Part shown: piece after piece, positions 10,720 to 21,300 of the stretch | Layout: every line of letters starts with the position of its first letter | Position numbering within the stretch: position 1 is the first letter of the stretch | DNA from: Oreohelix idahoensis | Lineage: Eukaryota > Mollusca > Gastropoda > Stylommatophora > Oreohelicidae | DNA length: 64,000 bases | NCBI GenBank assembly: GCA_024509875.1 | Contig: JAMPIV010003431.1 | Location: forward strand, 1 to 64,000 | Direction of reading: 5' to 3' | Position numbers and translations under genes: made by a program | Notes under the pieces: model-generated | Database searches by the model: none | Told to the model about the DNA's origin: nothing | What the model saw: only the letters and a program-made list of their open reading frames with translations

Positions 10720-12299
10720 TCAGGATTGTTGATAATCCTCGACTGTGTGGTATAACTTGAAGCAGGGTATCAGGCATAGACGTACATTGCAATCTGGGCA
10801 GTACACGCAAGCCTGGCTTCTTTTCCCTGCAGGCTTACACACTTTACAGTCTGGTTTGTACCTTGCCCTTTCATATTTATCAATGAAGTGGCGCTCAGTA
10901 AGTTGTGTTGTTGTGACTTGTAGTTTTGAAGGTGTCACATTGCGTCGAAGAATAGCAGGTTCAATAAGAGCGAGACTGACATCCTGCCTGAACCTCTTTG
11001 CTTTGATCATTTTGTAGAGTTGGCAGTGCTGTAGGTTATGTGCCCATTGACTAGGGCAGTTTCAACTAAGAAATGATATAATGGCAGGTACCATTTATAG
11101 GATCTTTGTGGGTAGGGCTAGCTTGCACCCAGTTGGCCGAAGTGGTCGACACCTCCCATTCTTTAGTTGTATTTTTCTGCAAGCACTGGCTTCTGAATTG
11201 TTCTGCACTCAGGAATTCCTCTTTTTCTAAATGTCTTGTCCATAACATCATTGGAGTAAACAGTAGATATAAGGTTAACTCTTTTTGTGTCATGCCAGGT
11301 AACTGCCAGCATGCCTTTATCTTCTGTGGCACAAAACACTGGATGATATGCCTTTTTCAATCTGAGTTGCTTTTTCTTCAGTGCTTCAGGAAAGTGCTTC
11401 CTATTTTCAGCTTCTGTTCCACATGCACAAATCTGAATTTCTTTCAGCTCTTGAAATAAAGCTGGGGCTGAATAAAAGCTGTCGCAGTAGAGAATATGTC
11501 CTTTGTTGTCATATCCATCATGAAGATCTTTCACAACCCTGGAACATCAACACAACCTTCATCATTTGCCTTACCAGTATAAATTTTCAATTTCAGGCAG
11601 TATTGTGTTTTAGCATCGGTGCGTACAAATACTTTGAATCCCCACTTTGTGGGTTTTGCTGGCAGGTATTGCTTGTAATATATTCTACCTTTGAACCTCA
11701 CCACCGATTCGTCTATTGACAACTCCCGCCCAGGTGTGTAGTGTTGCTTATAAGTAGGCAAAATAATATCCAGTAGGGGTTTGAGCTTGAAGAGGGGGTC
11801 ATACCCAGGTTGCCCCCTCTCAATTCTGATATCATTATTATTAAAATGGAGATTTCTGTGGAGCTGTTGGTACCTGTTCTGACTCATGACCCTCTAATAT
11901 GGTGTATCATTCAACAAAAAGTTCTTAAACCAGTAGTCTGAGATTGCTGGTTTGCAACACATTCCCATACCAATCTGAAGGCCTATGTGCAGAAATTTCA
12001 ACTGCATCAGTTTTATCCCAAGTACGCTTCTTGCATTTAGCATTTCATGTGTACTGAGAGAGGTGGTTTTCTCCATACCTATTCACTTCGTCAGGGATCA
12101 GATCTATGACAGTGTCAGGAAAAAAAAAGTTAGAAAAAATCAATGGACTTATATTCAGTTGTGTCTGATGTGACACCTTGTTGTTGTTCATATGGAGCAA
12201 GAATGTCAAGCTCAACAAATTCGTTTTGAGCAAGCTTTCTCCATCTCCACGGATTATTTTGATGTGCAGTCCTGCTGTGATCTCTTGGGCCACGCCCAT
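10720..12299 (-). pseudogene. piggyBac transposase, degenerate
   Basis: Minus-strand remnants of a DDE transposase of the piggyBac family (DDE_Tnp_1_7). Visible blocks in order: the core with NRYQQLHRNLHFNN, RELSIDESVVRFKGR (Asp expected in the first catalytic block) and KPTKWGFKVF (11887-11531); a one-base shift near 11533; LYCDSFYSAP and the Trp-His-Asp segment (11534-11163); a stop after AEKYN and the MGGVDHFGQL block; then the C-terminal Cys-rich zinc domain CKVC ... CVYCPDCNVRLC (11010-10720). The order and spacing match intact family members, but at least two frameshifts and two stops make it non-functional. Confidence 0.82.
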
Positions 12300-12904
12300 C
12301 TCCTGCTTCAGATGTACCTACATCCCCTCCAGTTTCATTGTCGCTACTGTCACTTGTTATTATTCAGTGATCCATCTCTACTTAGCCATGAGATGTCACT
12401 TTCGGCCCCAGAAATTTTAATCAAATCTCCGCTAGAAACAGCATTACACGATATCACTCATGGGCACAACCATTTTGGAATGCTACAAATACTCGGATGA
12501 GGCTTGTTTCATAAAACTATTGATACGGCTGTCTGTTGCTTTCATAGTGTTACTAATTGACTTTCGTCAAATCTGGTCACTAAGAGTCTATAACGAAAAT
12601 TCGACGATCGTCAATTTGGTCAGCAAAGTGTCAAATGTTGTTAACTTTTCAATCAGCAGCCACTAGTTCACTGGTGTCTGGAGATTTACAAACACTTTCC
12701 TAGCACATGAAGAAAATGGCACTAGATTTAACTGGTGGATGTGCTAGAAGCACTTGCATACTAAGAAAAGCTTGGACATTAATAAAGAAACATGAAATAA
12801 ATTATTAGGAAGGATGTTGGTTGTAAGAAAATGGCAGCAGCTGAATATATTATCTACTATCATTTATTCACTACCCTCAGCTTCCCAAGGAACATAGACC
12901 ATCA

Positions 12905-13042
12905 ACAACATTTTGCAAGGTACATCTATCCTGTGCCATCTGCCAAAACTCTGTCCATATCTTCTTTATCCCTTTCATTTCTGTCTTAAGTTTTCTTCTC
13001 TGCATTTTTTTCTGGTCTACCTCTGCCTCTCTTACCCTCGGG
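12905..13042 (-). mobile_element. LINE-A 3' fragment (left half, split by hAT)
   Basis: Reverse complement of the common LINE-A tail (GGNAGAGGTAGACCA...). It continues at 14887-15060 on the other side of the inserted hAT element. Confidence 0.6.
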
Positions 13043-13094
13043 CAGGTGTTCCCAACTTGGGGTACGTAAACCCCCTGAGGGGTACAAGAAGCTT

Positions 13095-14420
13095 TACAAG
13101 GGGATTGACATAAGTCTTGGGCCTGACCATGAAGGACATGTCACAGAGAGCTGAAATTTTGTATAGTGTTCATTCCTTTTCAATATAGCCACCGTCTGAA
13201 TTGACACACTTCTGCCACCTCTGCTTGACCTTGAAAAGACCTTGGGAGTAGAACACCCTATTTTTCAAACTAAACCAGTCATCACATGCCAGTATAACCT
13301 CTTCAACGCTGTCAAAATGATTTCCTTTTAGCTGTTTTTTAAGATTTGGGAATAGAAAAAAAGTCTGATGGAGCCAAATCTGGAGAATATGGTGGGTGTG
13401 GAAGAATTTCAATATTCAAATCGTTGGCTGCTAGCTGCACAAGCCGTGCTTTGTGAGAGGGCACGTTGTCTTGAAGCAAAGGAAGATTCTGAGTGCGCGT
13501 TATCCCTCATTTCCTGGTCACAACCTTTCTTAGTTTGGTGAGAAGATCTGCATAGTACTGTTCATTAACTGTGTTGCCACGAGGCAGATAATCTTTAAAA
13601 TGGACACCTTTGCTGTCCCAAAAAACAGTCAGCATCACTTTTCCTGCAGATTTCTGCGCTCGCGGCTTGACAGGTGTTGGGAAGCCCGGGGTTTTCCATT
13701 GCATGCTGGCAATTTTGGATTCGGGGTCATAATGGTGTACCCAAGTCTCATCTACTGTCACTATGGTCTCCAAAAAATTTTTTGACTGACACTTTTTGAG
13801 CAACTGTTGACAGCAATTTACCCTCATTTGCTTCTGTTCACGTGTCAACAGTCGCGGAACCCAGCGTGCACACACTTTTCTCATGTTCAGTCTGTTGTGT
13901 AAAATTCTATAAACTGTTCTTTCATTTAGTTTTACTCTACTAGCTATCTCCACAATTGTCATTTTTCGATCCTGGTCAATGATTTTCTTCACTCTTGTTG
14001 CATTTTCATCGTTGCACTCTGAGGCTGGTCTACCAGATCTTCACAGATCAGCAACATTTGAGCGGCCGCACTTAAACTGTTGACACCAGTTTTTTTACCG
14101 AAGTATATGAAGGACAAGACTCACGAAACACTGGTTTCATCTCCCTGTGTATTTCTGTAGGTGTTTTTCCCTGAAACATCAAAAATTTTATCACAGCTCT
14201 GGCCTCCTTCTTTTCCATTGTTTTATCAAATCTTTGCAGAAGCAGATCCGGTCAATAGGGTACATTGCGCCGTGCACCGTAGCGGGAAAACCCATTGAAG
14301 AAACAAACGCATACTTCACACATTCAGTGCAAATATAATGAACGTTAAATGTGCCAAGTTTCATCTTCCTCCTGTGACTCCTTCATGGTCAGGCCCAAGA
14401 CTTATGTCAATCCCCTTGTA
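13095..14420 (-). mobile_element. mariner transposon with 40-bp terminal repeats
   Basis: The 42 bases at 13095-13136 (TACAAGGGGATTGACATAAG...) recur as an exact reverse complement at 14379-14420, counting the TA target dinucleotide at each end. Total length, TA duplication, perfect ends and the DD34D transposase inside define a mariner-type element. Confidence 0.93.
13170..14218 (-). pseudogene. mariner transposase (DD34D), inactivated
   Basis: The minus-strand reading starts at ATG 14218 (MEKKEARAVIKF). Visible parts are the N-terminal helix-turn-helix region, a GRSNVADL/RSGRPAS linker, VDETWVHH (first Asp), QDNVPSH (second Asp), and PPYSPDLAPSDFF (third Asp); the last two Asp are separated by 34 residues, the mariner signature. 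Two one-base insertions lie in homopolymers (A7 near 14093 and T7 near 13357) and there are two stop codons (near 14042 and 13508). About 350 residues in all, the usual length. Confidence 0.85.
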
Positions 14421-14886
14421 CTACAGGGTATAGGGCATATTTGGTAAGTGGCCACATTATCCTATTTAAATATTCCAAAAGCAGTATTATTAGTGAAAAA
14501 AAGATTGGATTGAAGAGAGATTGCTTGAATCCTGTTTTCAATCAAATCCAAAGCAAGAAACAATCTGGAGGCTGAACATGGTATATGGGTATCTCTTTAA
14601 TAACCTATATCAAGAATAAAACGTTTGCCCAACAAGACAGAATTAAGGGTGTCATTAATTTATCTGATTGTGTTCTGGTAAACATTTAACAACTTTATGT
14701 ATTAAAAGTTTTGTTACACATGAAACAAAGAGTTTTTTATGAAAAATTAATCTGTTTATTTATTTTCGTATGTGCATCCATATAGGAAACCCTAAAATGT
14801 ATTTCCTCTCATACTGAATAGGGAATATGGGGAGGTTTACTAAAGGCTAAGGGCGTATGAGGACCGAAAAAGGTTGGGAACCTCTG

Positions 14887-15060
14887 CCGTAGGGATTCCA
14901 GAATAAGGACTGCCTTGTAATGCTATCATCAGATTTTTCTCAATGTATGCCCTATCCCATCAGGCATATTCTCATCTCACGTTCCACTGGCATTTGTCTG
15001 ATTGTTGTCATGAGTTCCACATTGGTGATCTTGTCACACCAATTAAATCCACAGAAGCTT
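14887..15060 (-). mobile_element. LINE-A 3' fragment (right half)
   Basis: Continuation of the LINE-A tail from 13042. The reverse complement contains the GTGGAACTCATGACAACAA and CCAGTGGAACGTGAG blocks seen in LINE-A copies at 43565-43620 and 52155-52200. Confidence 0.6.
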
Positions 15061-15369
15061 TCATTTATAATATCTACAGATAAACACCATATATCCTAAT
15101 TATAACCCATCAGGGGTTGAATACAGACATCTTTGTTCATCACTTTAAAAATATAAATTAAGAGAGGAAATTCGCAAAACTGTGATATATTATTCACATT
15201 TTTATTGGATGAAAGAAGTATCAAATACAAGTTACCATTCTATCACTTTCTTACATATAAAATAAGATCTAGCTCATTACGTGTATGCCTACTTCTAAAT
15301 TTGTGTTTCGTAGACTGCCTTCACTTCCCAGTTGCTTATTCTAATGTTTATGTACCAGTACGCCAGTGT

Positions 15370-15625
15370 CTAGAGCGTTAGATTGGCAGAGTGGTTGCAG
15401 TGCTGGTCTCTCACAGTGAAAATATCAGGTTTGAAACACTGCTCCAGTCTACTCAGCTGTAAATGGGTACATGACTCTGCTCTTGAGTTAGGGAAGGAAA
15501 AGGTGGCAAGTAAGGGGCCTAGTCATCCCCACCTTTAAAAGTTGTACCTAGTATAGTTGTCTCTAACACTTCACTCCCCTGTGGCAGTATCTGCTATGGG
15601 ACTACCTTTAACTTTAACTGCTGTG
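15370..15625 (+). mobile_element. tRNA-derived SINE (family S1)
   Basis: A polymerase III A box (TGGCAGAGTGGTTGCAG, about 15393) and a B box (GGTTTGAAACA, about 15430) head a body with CTCTTGAGTTAGGGAAGG and TCTCTAACACTTCACTCCCC. Head and body match the copy at 55965-56215. Not a functional tRNA: the acceptor stem does not close. Confidence 0.7.
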
Positions 15626-16054
15626 TCTATCAGGCTTCATTCTTACATGTCTGAACAATTTTATCCACCCTTTTTACATATGCTTCAATATTGTTACAAC
15701 ATTGCCGTTGATCATTCCATTTCTTATTTGGTCTCAGAATGTGGTAAAACCTGCAATCCCTGATAATTATTTCACCAGTGCTAATGTTTCACTCCCACTT
15801 CTTGGTTATGGCCAGATCTGGTCCGATCAGCTTAGTGTTGGTATACATACATGATGTGTACAGTAGCTTCTGGAGTAAAGTGAAGGTCTTTTGTTGAATT
15901 CTGGCCTTTTATCTCACTATCAGTTACTTATCTTTGGAAAGATACTTCAAAATGACCTGTGTGGATTCTAAGATTTGTTTGACGAGACAATTAAAAGTCA
16001 GGACCACTGCTCCCATCAGGTATGTTGTAAGATGAGGCTGAGCATGGGATAATC

Positions 16055-16480
16055 AACCTCATCTTACTTACTTACTTACTTAGTCGTTCCCCTTCTACCG
16101 TGAGGTGTAGAGGTTTGGAAGAGAGAGCGCCAGACTATTCTATCGGCTGTCTTCCTCCTGGCCTGGTTCCATTCTAGTCCTCGGTCCTTCAAAGATTGTC
16201 TAATGTTGTCCTCCCAGCGGACTCTGGGTCGTCCTCGGGGTCTGGATCCTTGGCTCTTTGTTTCCCATGCTTGTCGTGGTAGCCGATCTTCTCCCATTCT
16301 GCAGACATGGCCAAACCATCTTAGTTGGGACTGTTCTACTTGGGTCTGTAGGGGTGGCATTTTAGGCCTTGACGTATCGTCTGGTTGCGTACCATGTCTC
16401 TTCTTGTTACTTCAACCACCTTCCTCAGATACCTCATTTCTGAGGTTTGGATCTGGCTTTTATGGGTTGTAGTCATAGCA
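16055..16480 (-). mobile_element. LINE-B 3' end (RT C-terminal domain and tetranucleotide tail)
   Basis: The minus strand encodes the C-terminal part of a LINE polyprotein: [23 protein letters not shown] and a short end HGRRGTTK before the stop at about 16076. It ends in a (TAAG)n run at 16065-16080, a typical LINE 3' tail. The rest is 5'-truncated. A longer copy of the same family lies at 46945-47790. Confidence 0.75.
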
Positions 16481-16484
16481 ACCT

Positions 16485-16600
16485 CATCAAGTAAAACAAA
16501 TTGTCACAGAAACCACTGCTGCAAGAGCAAATTTTAGGTTGTTGCCGGCATGTGGATCTATTTCAGTGGTAGACCCATATTTATGAATGACAATGGGGTG
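16485..16600 (+). repeat. dispersed repeat R1, head fragment
   Basis: Shares with 27840-27900 and 51300-51350 the string around CACAGAAACCACTGCTGCA-AGAGCA, a marker of the R1 head. Short and diverged. Confidence 0.4.
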
Positions 16601-18153
16601 GGGGGAAAAGATACATTAATACTGCCAAATTAATTTGTCAAAGCGTGAAGCATTACACTGTCCATGCTCCTGAAATAAGCTCCGCTTTTAGAAAACGAGG
16701 CACAATGGCTAGAGTTGTTGAAAGAATGGGGATTTTGGATTTAAATGGCCATGTTTGTGTGCACTTCTAAAAATATCACAAGAAATGACAAATGATTTAA
16801 TAAAATAACACTTTCCCTCACTTTACTATTTCCGTGTTGCATAATGTATTAAAAGAAAAACAATATCTGCTGAGTGAGAGGAAATGAAAGACATTACTTA
16901 TAAAATTACTCTATAATCGGAAATTGTTATTGAGAATCGATATCACTACACTCTGGGCAAACCCACAAGTGCTTAGTCTCTCTCAGCAAATGTCAAAGCT
17001 CCTAAAGTGCGCTGGTTGTATAAACATGAAGTAAAAGACATTACTTAAAAATTACTCATCACAGCATCATTCTGTCAATTATCTCTTTTTCCTTCTCCAA
17101 CCTCAGCATTCTACTGATGCAACAAAAAGCAAAGAAACAGAAGGAATGTATTAAGAACAACATGTAGCTGCAGTATTTTGATTTTGTCTGGGGTAAAAGT
17201 TCATGGTACATTTTTTTTTCACTTTTACAATAATTTTAGTGAAATTTCCACCATACATATAAAAGCCAAGTTAACTATTAACCCCATTTATTGTTCAAAA
17301 TGAATCTAGCTCGCCAGAGTTACTGTTACCATAATGAAATGGATGAGTCTGAATCATCCATAATAATCTCTATGAACTCATCTTACATTTTCTACCAATA
17401 TCCCCCTTGTCACCCAATAATACAGTTCATTTATGAATAGCTCTTAAAAACAATGTCTCAGAACCCCTGAAACAAACATAAGACACACAAACAGTCTTCT
17501 TATGTATGTCAAATGTGCTGGGTGATTACATCAAAGAGGGTTAGGTTTAAAAGTTAATGTTAAGTGTTGGGGAAATAATCTGAAAAGAACATAGTCAAGG
17601 GGTTAATGCTTTACCTTCTTTAAATTAACCAATGGTAATCCACTGTAAGCAATACAATATCTATAGGTATTCTTGCCCACAGCCAAAGTTTCAAGTGACT
17701 TACACTTGTGGTAGCATGTTTTTTCTTCTTCAAAACTAACCAAATAACCATTAGTTTACGTACATATATGCACACACATATCACAGCCACAGCACAGAAC
17801 ACATCTGATGCAAAGAATAAATGACTCACAAATAAAGCTCACAGCAAAATGTGAAGTCACAAGTGTATTCAATCAACAAATGAGATTCTTTAACTTTCTT
17901 TTATATGAAAACTTGGGAGACGCAACCATTCTGAGAATAAGCAGTAAATAAAAACAAGTAAGTTACACTATGCATAAAAATAGACATCTCAAGCTCTCAG
18001 CCACCTTAAGGTTAGATCACCTAACACAAAAGTAATATCTAATTCACATTCACAAATGTATCACAGTGCGCTTCCAATCTGTCTACTATAAATTCAGTGG
18101 GCGTAACAGCTACTCATGTCTAGATGAATTCATTATAAAACTAGGCTAAATTA
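16600..18153 (-). other. PGAM 3' flank and presumed 3' UTR
   Basis: No independent gene is seen. The PGAM stop is at 18154, so the 3' UTR extends leftward from 18153. The nearest AATAAA on the minus strand that I found is at 17292-17287, about 860 bases past the stop, but its use is unproven. Confidence 0.35.
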
Positions 18154-18275
18154 TTATTTAGCCTTCCCTTGAGCGGCCACTTTAGCCTGCGCTGCTTTAA
18201 CTTCCTCCTCTGAAGCTAGGTAGTAGTGCTTAACAGGGCGAAGATTTTCATCAAGTTCATACACCAGAGGGATGG
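18154..18275 (-). CDS. PGAM: PGAM exon 6 (C-terminus)
   Basis: Acceptor TTTCCAG at 18282-18276, then [19 protein letters not shown] to the stop TAA at 18156-18154. The first codon is split with exon 5 (G + CC, Ala) where many homologues have Gly. Confidence 0.93.
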
Positions 18276-18312
18276 CTGGAAAGGGGAGCAACAACAATAA
18301 TGTATGTAGCCA

Positions 18313-18343
<31 letters not shown>

Positions 18344-21300
18344 CAAAGTATAAAAGCTAGGTCAAAATGTTTGAAGAAGTAAAAATAAAACATACTGCAA
18401 TTCACATAATGGATAAAAAGTTAACCATACTTGCTGTAATATTTTTAGTAGTGTAATTTGAGCTAATAATGTTGTCGTAAATGTAAACAACATAATAATC
18501 TTATAAATGACATATGTATATCATTCACATATAATCAATTGACAATCTAGAACTGGTTGCTAAAAATGGTTGGAAGAAAGAAAGGAGGCTTTGAAGAATT
18601 TAATTAAAATGTGCCATAAACATTAGAAATGAATTAAAATGATAAAATTATAAAAATAAACATTTCAGTACCAACAACTACAGTTAAATTTATTGCTGAA
18701 ATAAAAACTGCTGCTGTTTTTTTTCTTCGAGATAAAATGAACATACATGCTTTTAAACACAGACATTATCCATTATTTCATCGCTTCAACGGAACAGCTG
18801 TTTTAACACAAGTATTTAATGTTTAGATTTTTGGTTAACTGCAAGCAGCTGTTTGCACATGAAGCAGGCATTCCACAACATTAAGCAGCAACATGTAGAG
18901 TGTATATGCACACAAAGCTAAAACAACATACTTTTTACGTTTAAAAAAAAAATTAATAAAAGTCAAGAAATACTGAAATAAATTAGAAACACAAAAGCCA
19001 AAATGTGAAAAGCCAACACAGGAAATGTTTTTACTTACCTGTGGGCAGATTTAATCCAACAATTTCACCATCAGCTATATTGTCCAGATACTTGATCAGA
19101 CCTCTCAAACTATTTCCATGAGCAGCAATGAGCACTCTCTGTCCACTCTTGTTGAAGAGACAAGCAAATTATTCTCATCAGTTTCAAGAAGACAGATACA
19201 AACAAACCTCAGCTACTTCATGCATAAACATTTCCAACTGTAATCAATAGTAACATGTCACAGCAAGTATCACAAATTCCTAACTTGCTCAGGTGACCAA
19301 ACTATTTTAAAATCCTGCATCAACATTGAGGAAACCTGTTGATATCATTACCAGGCAGTTTTAGTTCTGGAATCCCCAGGGTAGGGAGAGGTAGTGGGAG
19401 ACCACAGAACACACAGACAAGTGAGCTGGAGACATACATGAAGAGGATGATGAAGGAATGGAAAGATCTAAAGCTGATGGCACAAGACAGGAAGAGACTT
19501 GGTGTAAGTTTGTTTAAGGCCTATGCTCCTTGGGAAGCTGAACATATAATGATGACATCATCATCATTATTGTAATTCCTTCTTTTTTATTTCTTGTTAT
19601 AGAGGACTAAAATTTTGTCTAGGAACCATCTTCTTCAGCCACCCACTAGCTCCAATAGCTTTTGGTTTTCCTTTCCTCGCATTCTCCAAGTACTCTTTCA
19701 CCTCATCACTCTTCTCGCAGTTTTTCTTAATTTCATTAGCACTATTTTTTTTTTAACATTTACCGTAAACTGCAGCATATTAGTCGCCAGGCATTTAAGT
19801 CGACCTAAAGACTTAACTCAAAATTCTGATTAGGCCTATACTTGCTGTATTATTCGACCCCAACTACCCAAGGGCTAGAACTAAAATGTGGATACAGTAG
19901 TGATGAGAAGGATGACAGCGAAAATATCAAAGAAATTGTTGGAACTTCCAATGATTTGGACCCATGTGCAGACCTCTTGACACAAGAAGATACAAGGATA
20001 GAATGCCAGTCAAGAGCTCTGGTCTTATTAGCATTACCCCAGTCTTAGAAATAAGCACTGGTGTATAGTTGTCATAGGAATAGTCAGACTGTGACAATCA
20101 CTGGCCCAGATAGTAAGAAGTAGTACCAGGATTTAAGGTGTCTCCTCCCCACAACTATCCTATGATAAATGAATGCTAGGGGATAAATGAAATGAATAAG
20201 AACTTTAAACACAATTGTAAAAAGTAAACAAGTCCTCAGGTACAATTAATGAATTATTTAATATTTATAATGATTGTCTTTTTCTGCTGTTTTGGAAAAG
20301 AGTAATAAAAATATTCACAAAATATTCACAAATTTAATGTTATCTCTTATATAGAGTAATTGTAGGAATGTTCTTTCCTCTCGGAGAAATAGATTTACAA
20401 AAATAAAAATCACTTGGCACTTTAATGAGTAGTATTGTCCTTTTCAACTCAGGATCTGGAATACTATTCTCTTGGTTAGTAAAGTTAATGAACACTTGCT
20501 TTACTATTACTATTATTACTGTTCTTTAAGTCCTTTGACTTTATCACAAGAATGTCATAATCTGAAGTGATGCTTGAAATAGATATGATAGCTGTTATAG
20601 CTGTTTTAGTTGGTGTTTCATATAAGTTTCTGTCAGTTCCTTTATAGAACACTTATCTTGGTTCCTGGATACTGATGACACTGTACTGTCATGGAGTTTA
20701 TCAGTATTGGCTGACCCAACTGTAGGGTTACCAAGAACCAGCTGTAGTTCACTCTTTGTGTTCCTGCACGTATGTGGGATTGCCTCTGATGAACGTACAC
20801 AGGCTTCTGATAGTTGACAGTATGATCAAATTGTCAACTGAACCCTCAAACTTCAGAAATCTCACTGAACATTAATAGCTTGGCAGGCTGCATGCAACTG
20901 CAGATGGCAAAGGCGTAGTGGAAAACTCTGTCCTGCATCCAGTCTGATTCAAAACTTATCTCAGTGTCCCTTGTTCAAATTGCGCTCCCCCTTTTTATTG
21001 GCCAATGCGTTCCACTGCGAGAGCATGACGTCACAGGCATGTTAGGTCTGTTTAATAGCAAGATGAATGAAATTTTGACTTCTGTACAAACTGTTCCACC
21101 TCTTCCTTTGTCGTTCTAGTCTTCTGTCCATCCGATTCTGTCCATTTAGATCTCGTTAGAACCGGACAGTCCAGAGCTACTATTCCATCAAACTTTCTTA
21201 TTTGAACAACCATTTAACATTTTCCTACAATGCTCGAAAGTGAGTAGTGACCCTATTAACTTACGATTTTATGCATTCAACTTTCTATATCTTCCGTTCC

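Larger units (their letters stand above)
10137..12634 (-). mobile_element. piggyBac DNA transposon with terminal repeats and TCAA duplication
   Basis: Terminal inverted repeats CACTTTGCTGACCA at 10141-10154 and its reverse complement at 12617-12630 bound a 2490-bp element. The flanking tetranucleotide is TCAA on both sides (10137-10140 and 12631-12634), one base away from the usual TTAA target of this superfamily. The interior carries a decayed piggyBac transposase on the minus strand. Length, ends and transposase agree. Confidence 0.82.
13043..14886. mobile_element. hAT-type non-autonomous element, carrying an inserted mariner
   Basis: Left end CAGGTGTTCCCAAC at 13043 and right end GTTGGGAACCTCTG finishing at 14886 form the inverted CAG-GGTTCCCAA termini typical of hAT elements. 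Flanks CCCTCGGG (left) and CCGTAGGG (right) agree at six of eight positions, as an old 8-bp duplication would. Without the mariner the element is about 0.5 kb and has no transposase. It interrupts a LINE-A tail. Confidence 0.7.

Noticed and set aside
15390..15450. tRNA gene
   Set aside because: A and B boxes are present but the acceptor stem does not pair and a SINE body follows; the same applies to the other tRNA-like heads.
19755..19865. MITE with AGTCGACC-type inverted blocks
   Set aside because: The arms match weakly and no target duplication was seen; noted only within the intron entry.
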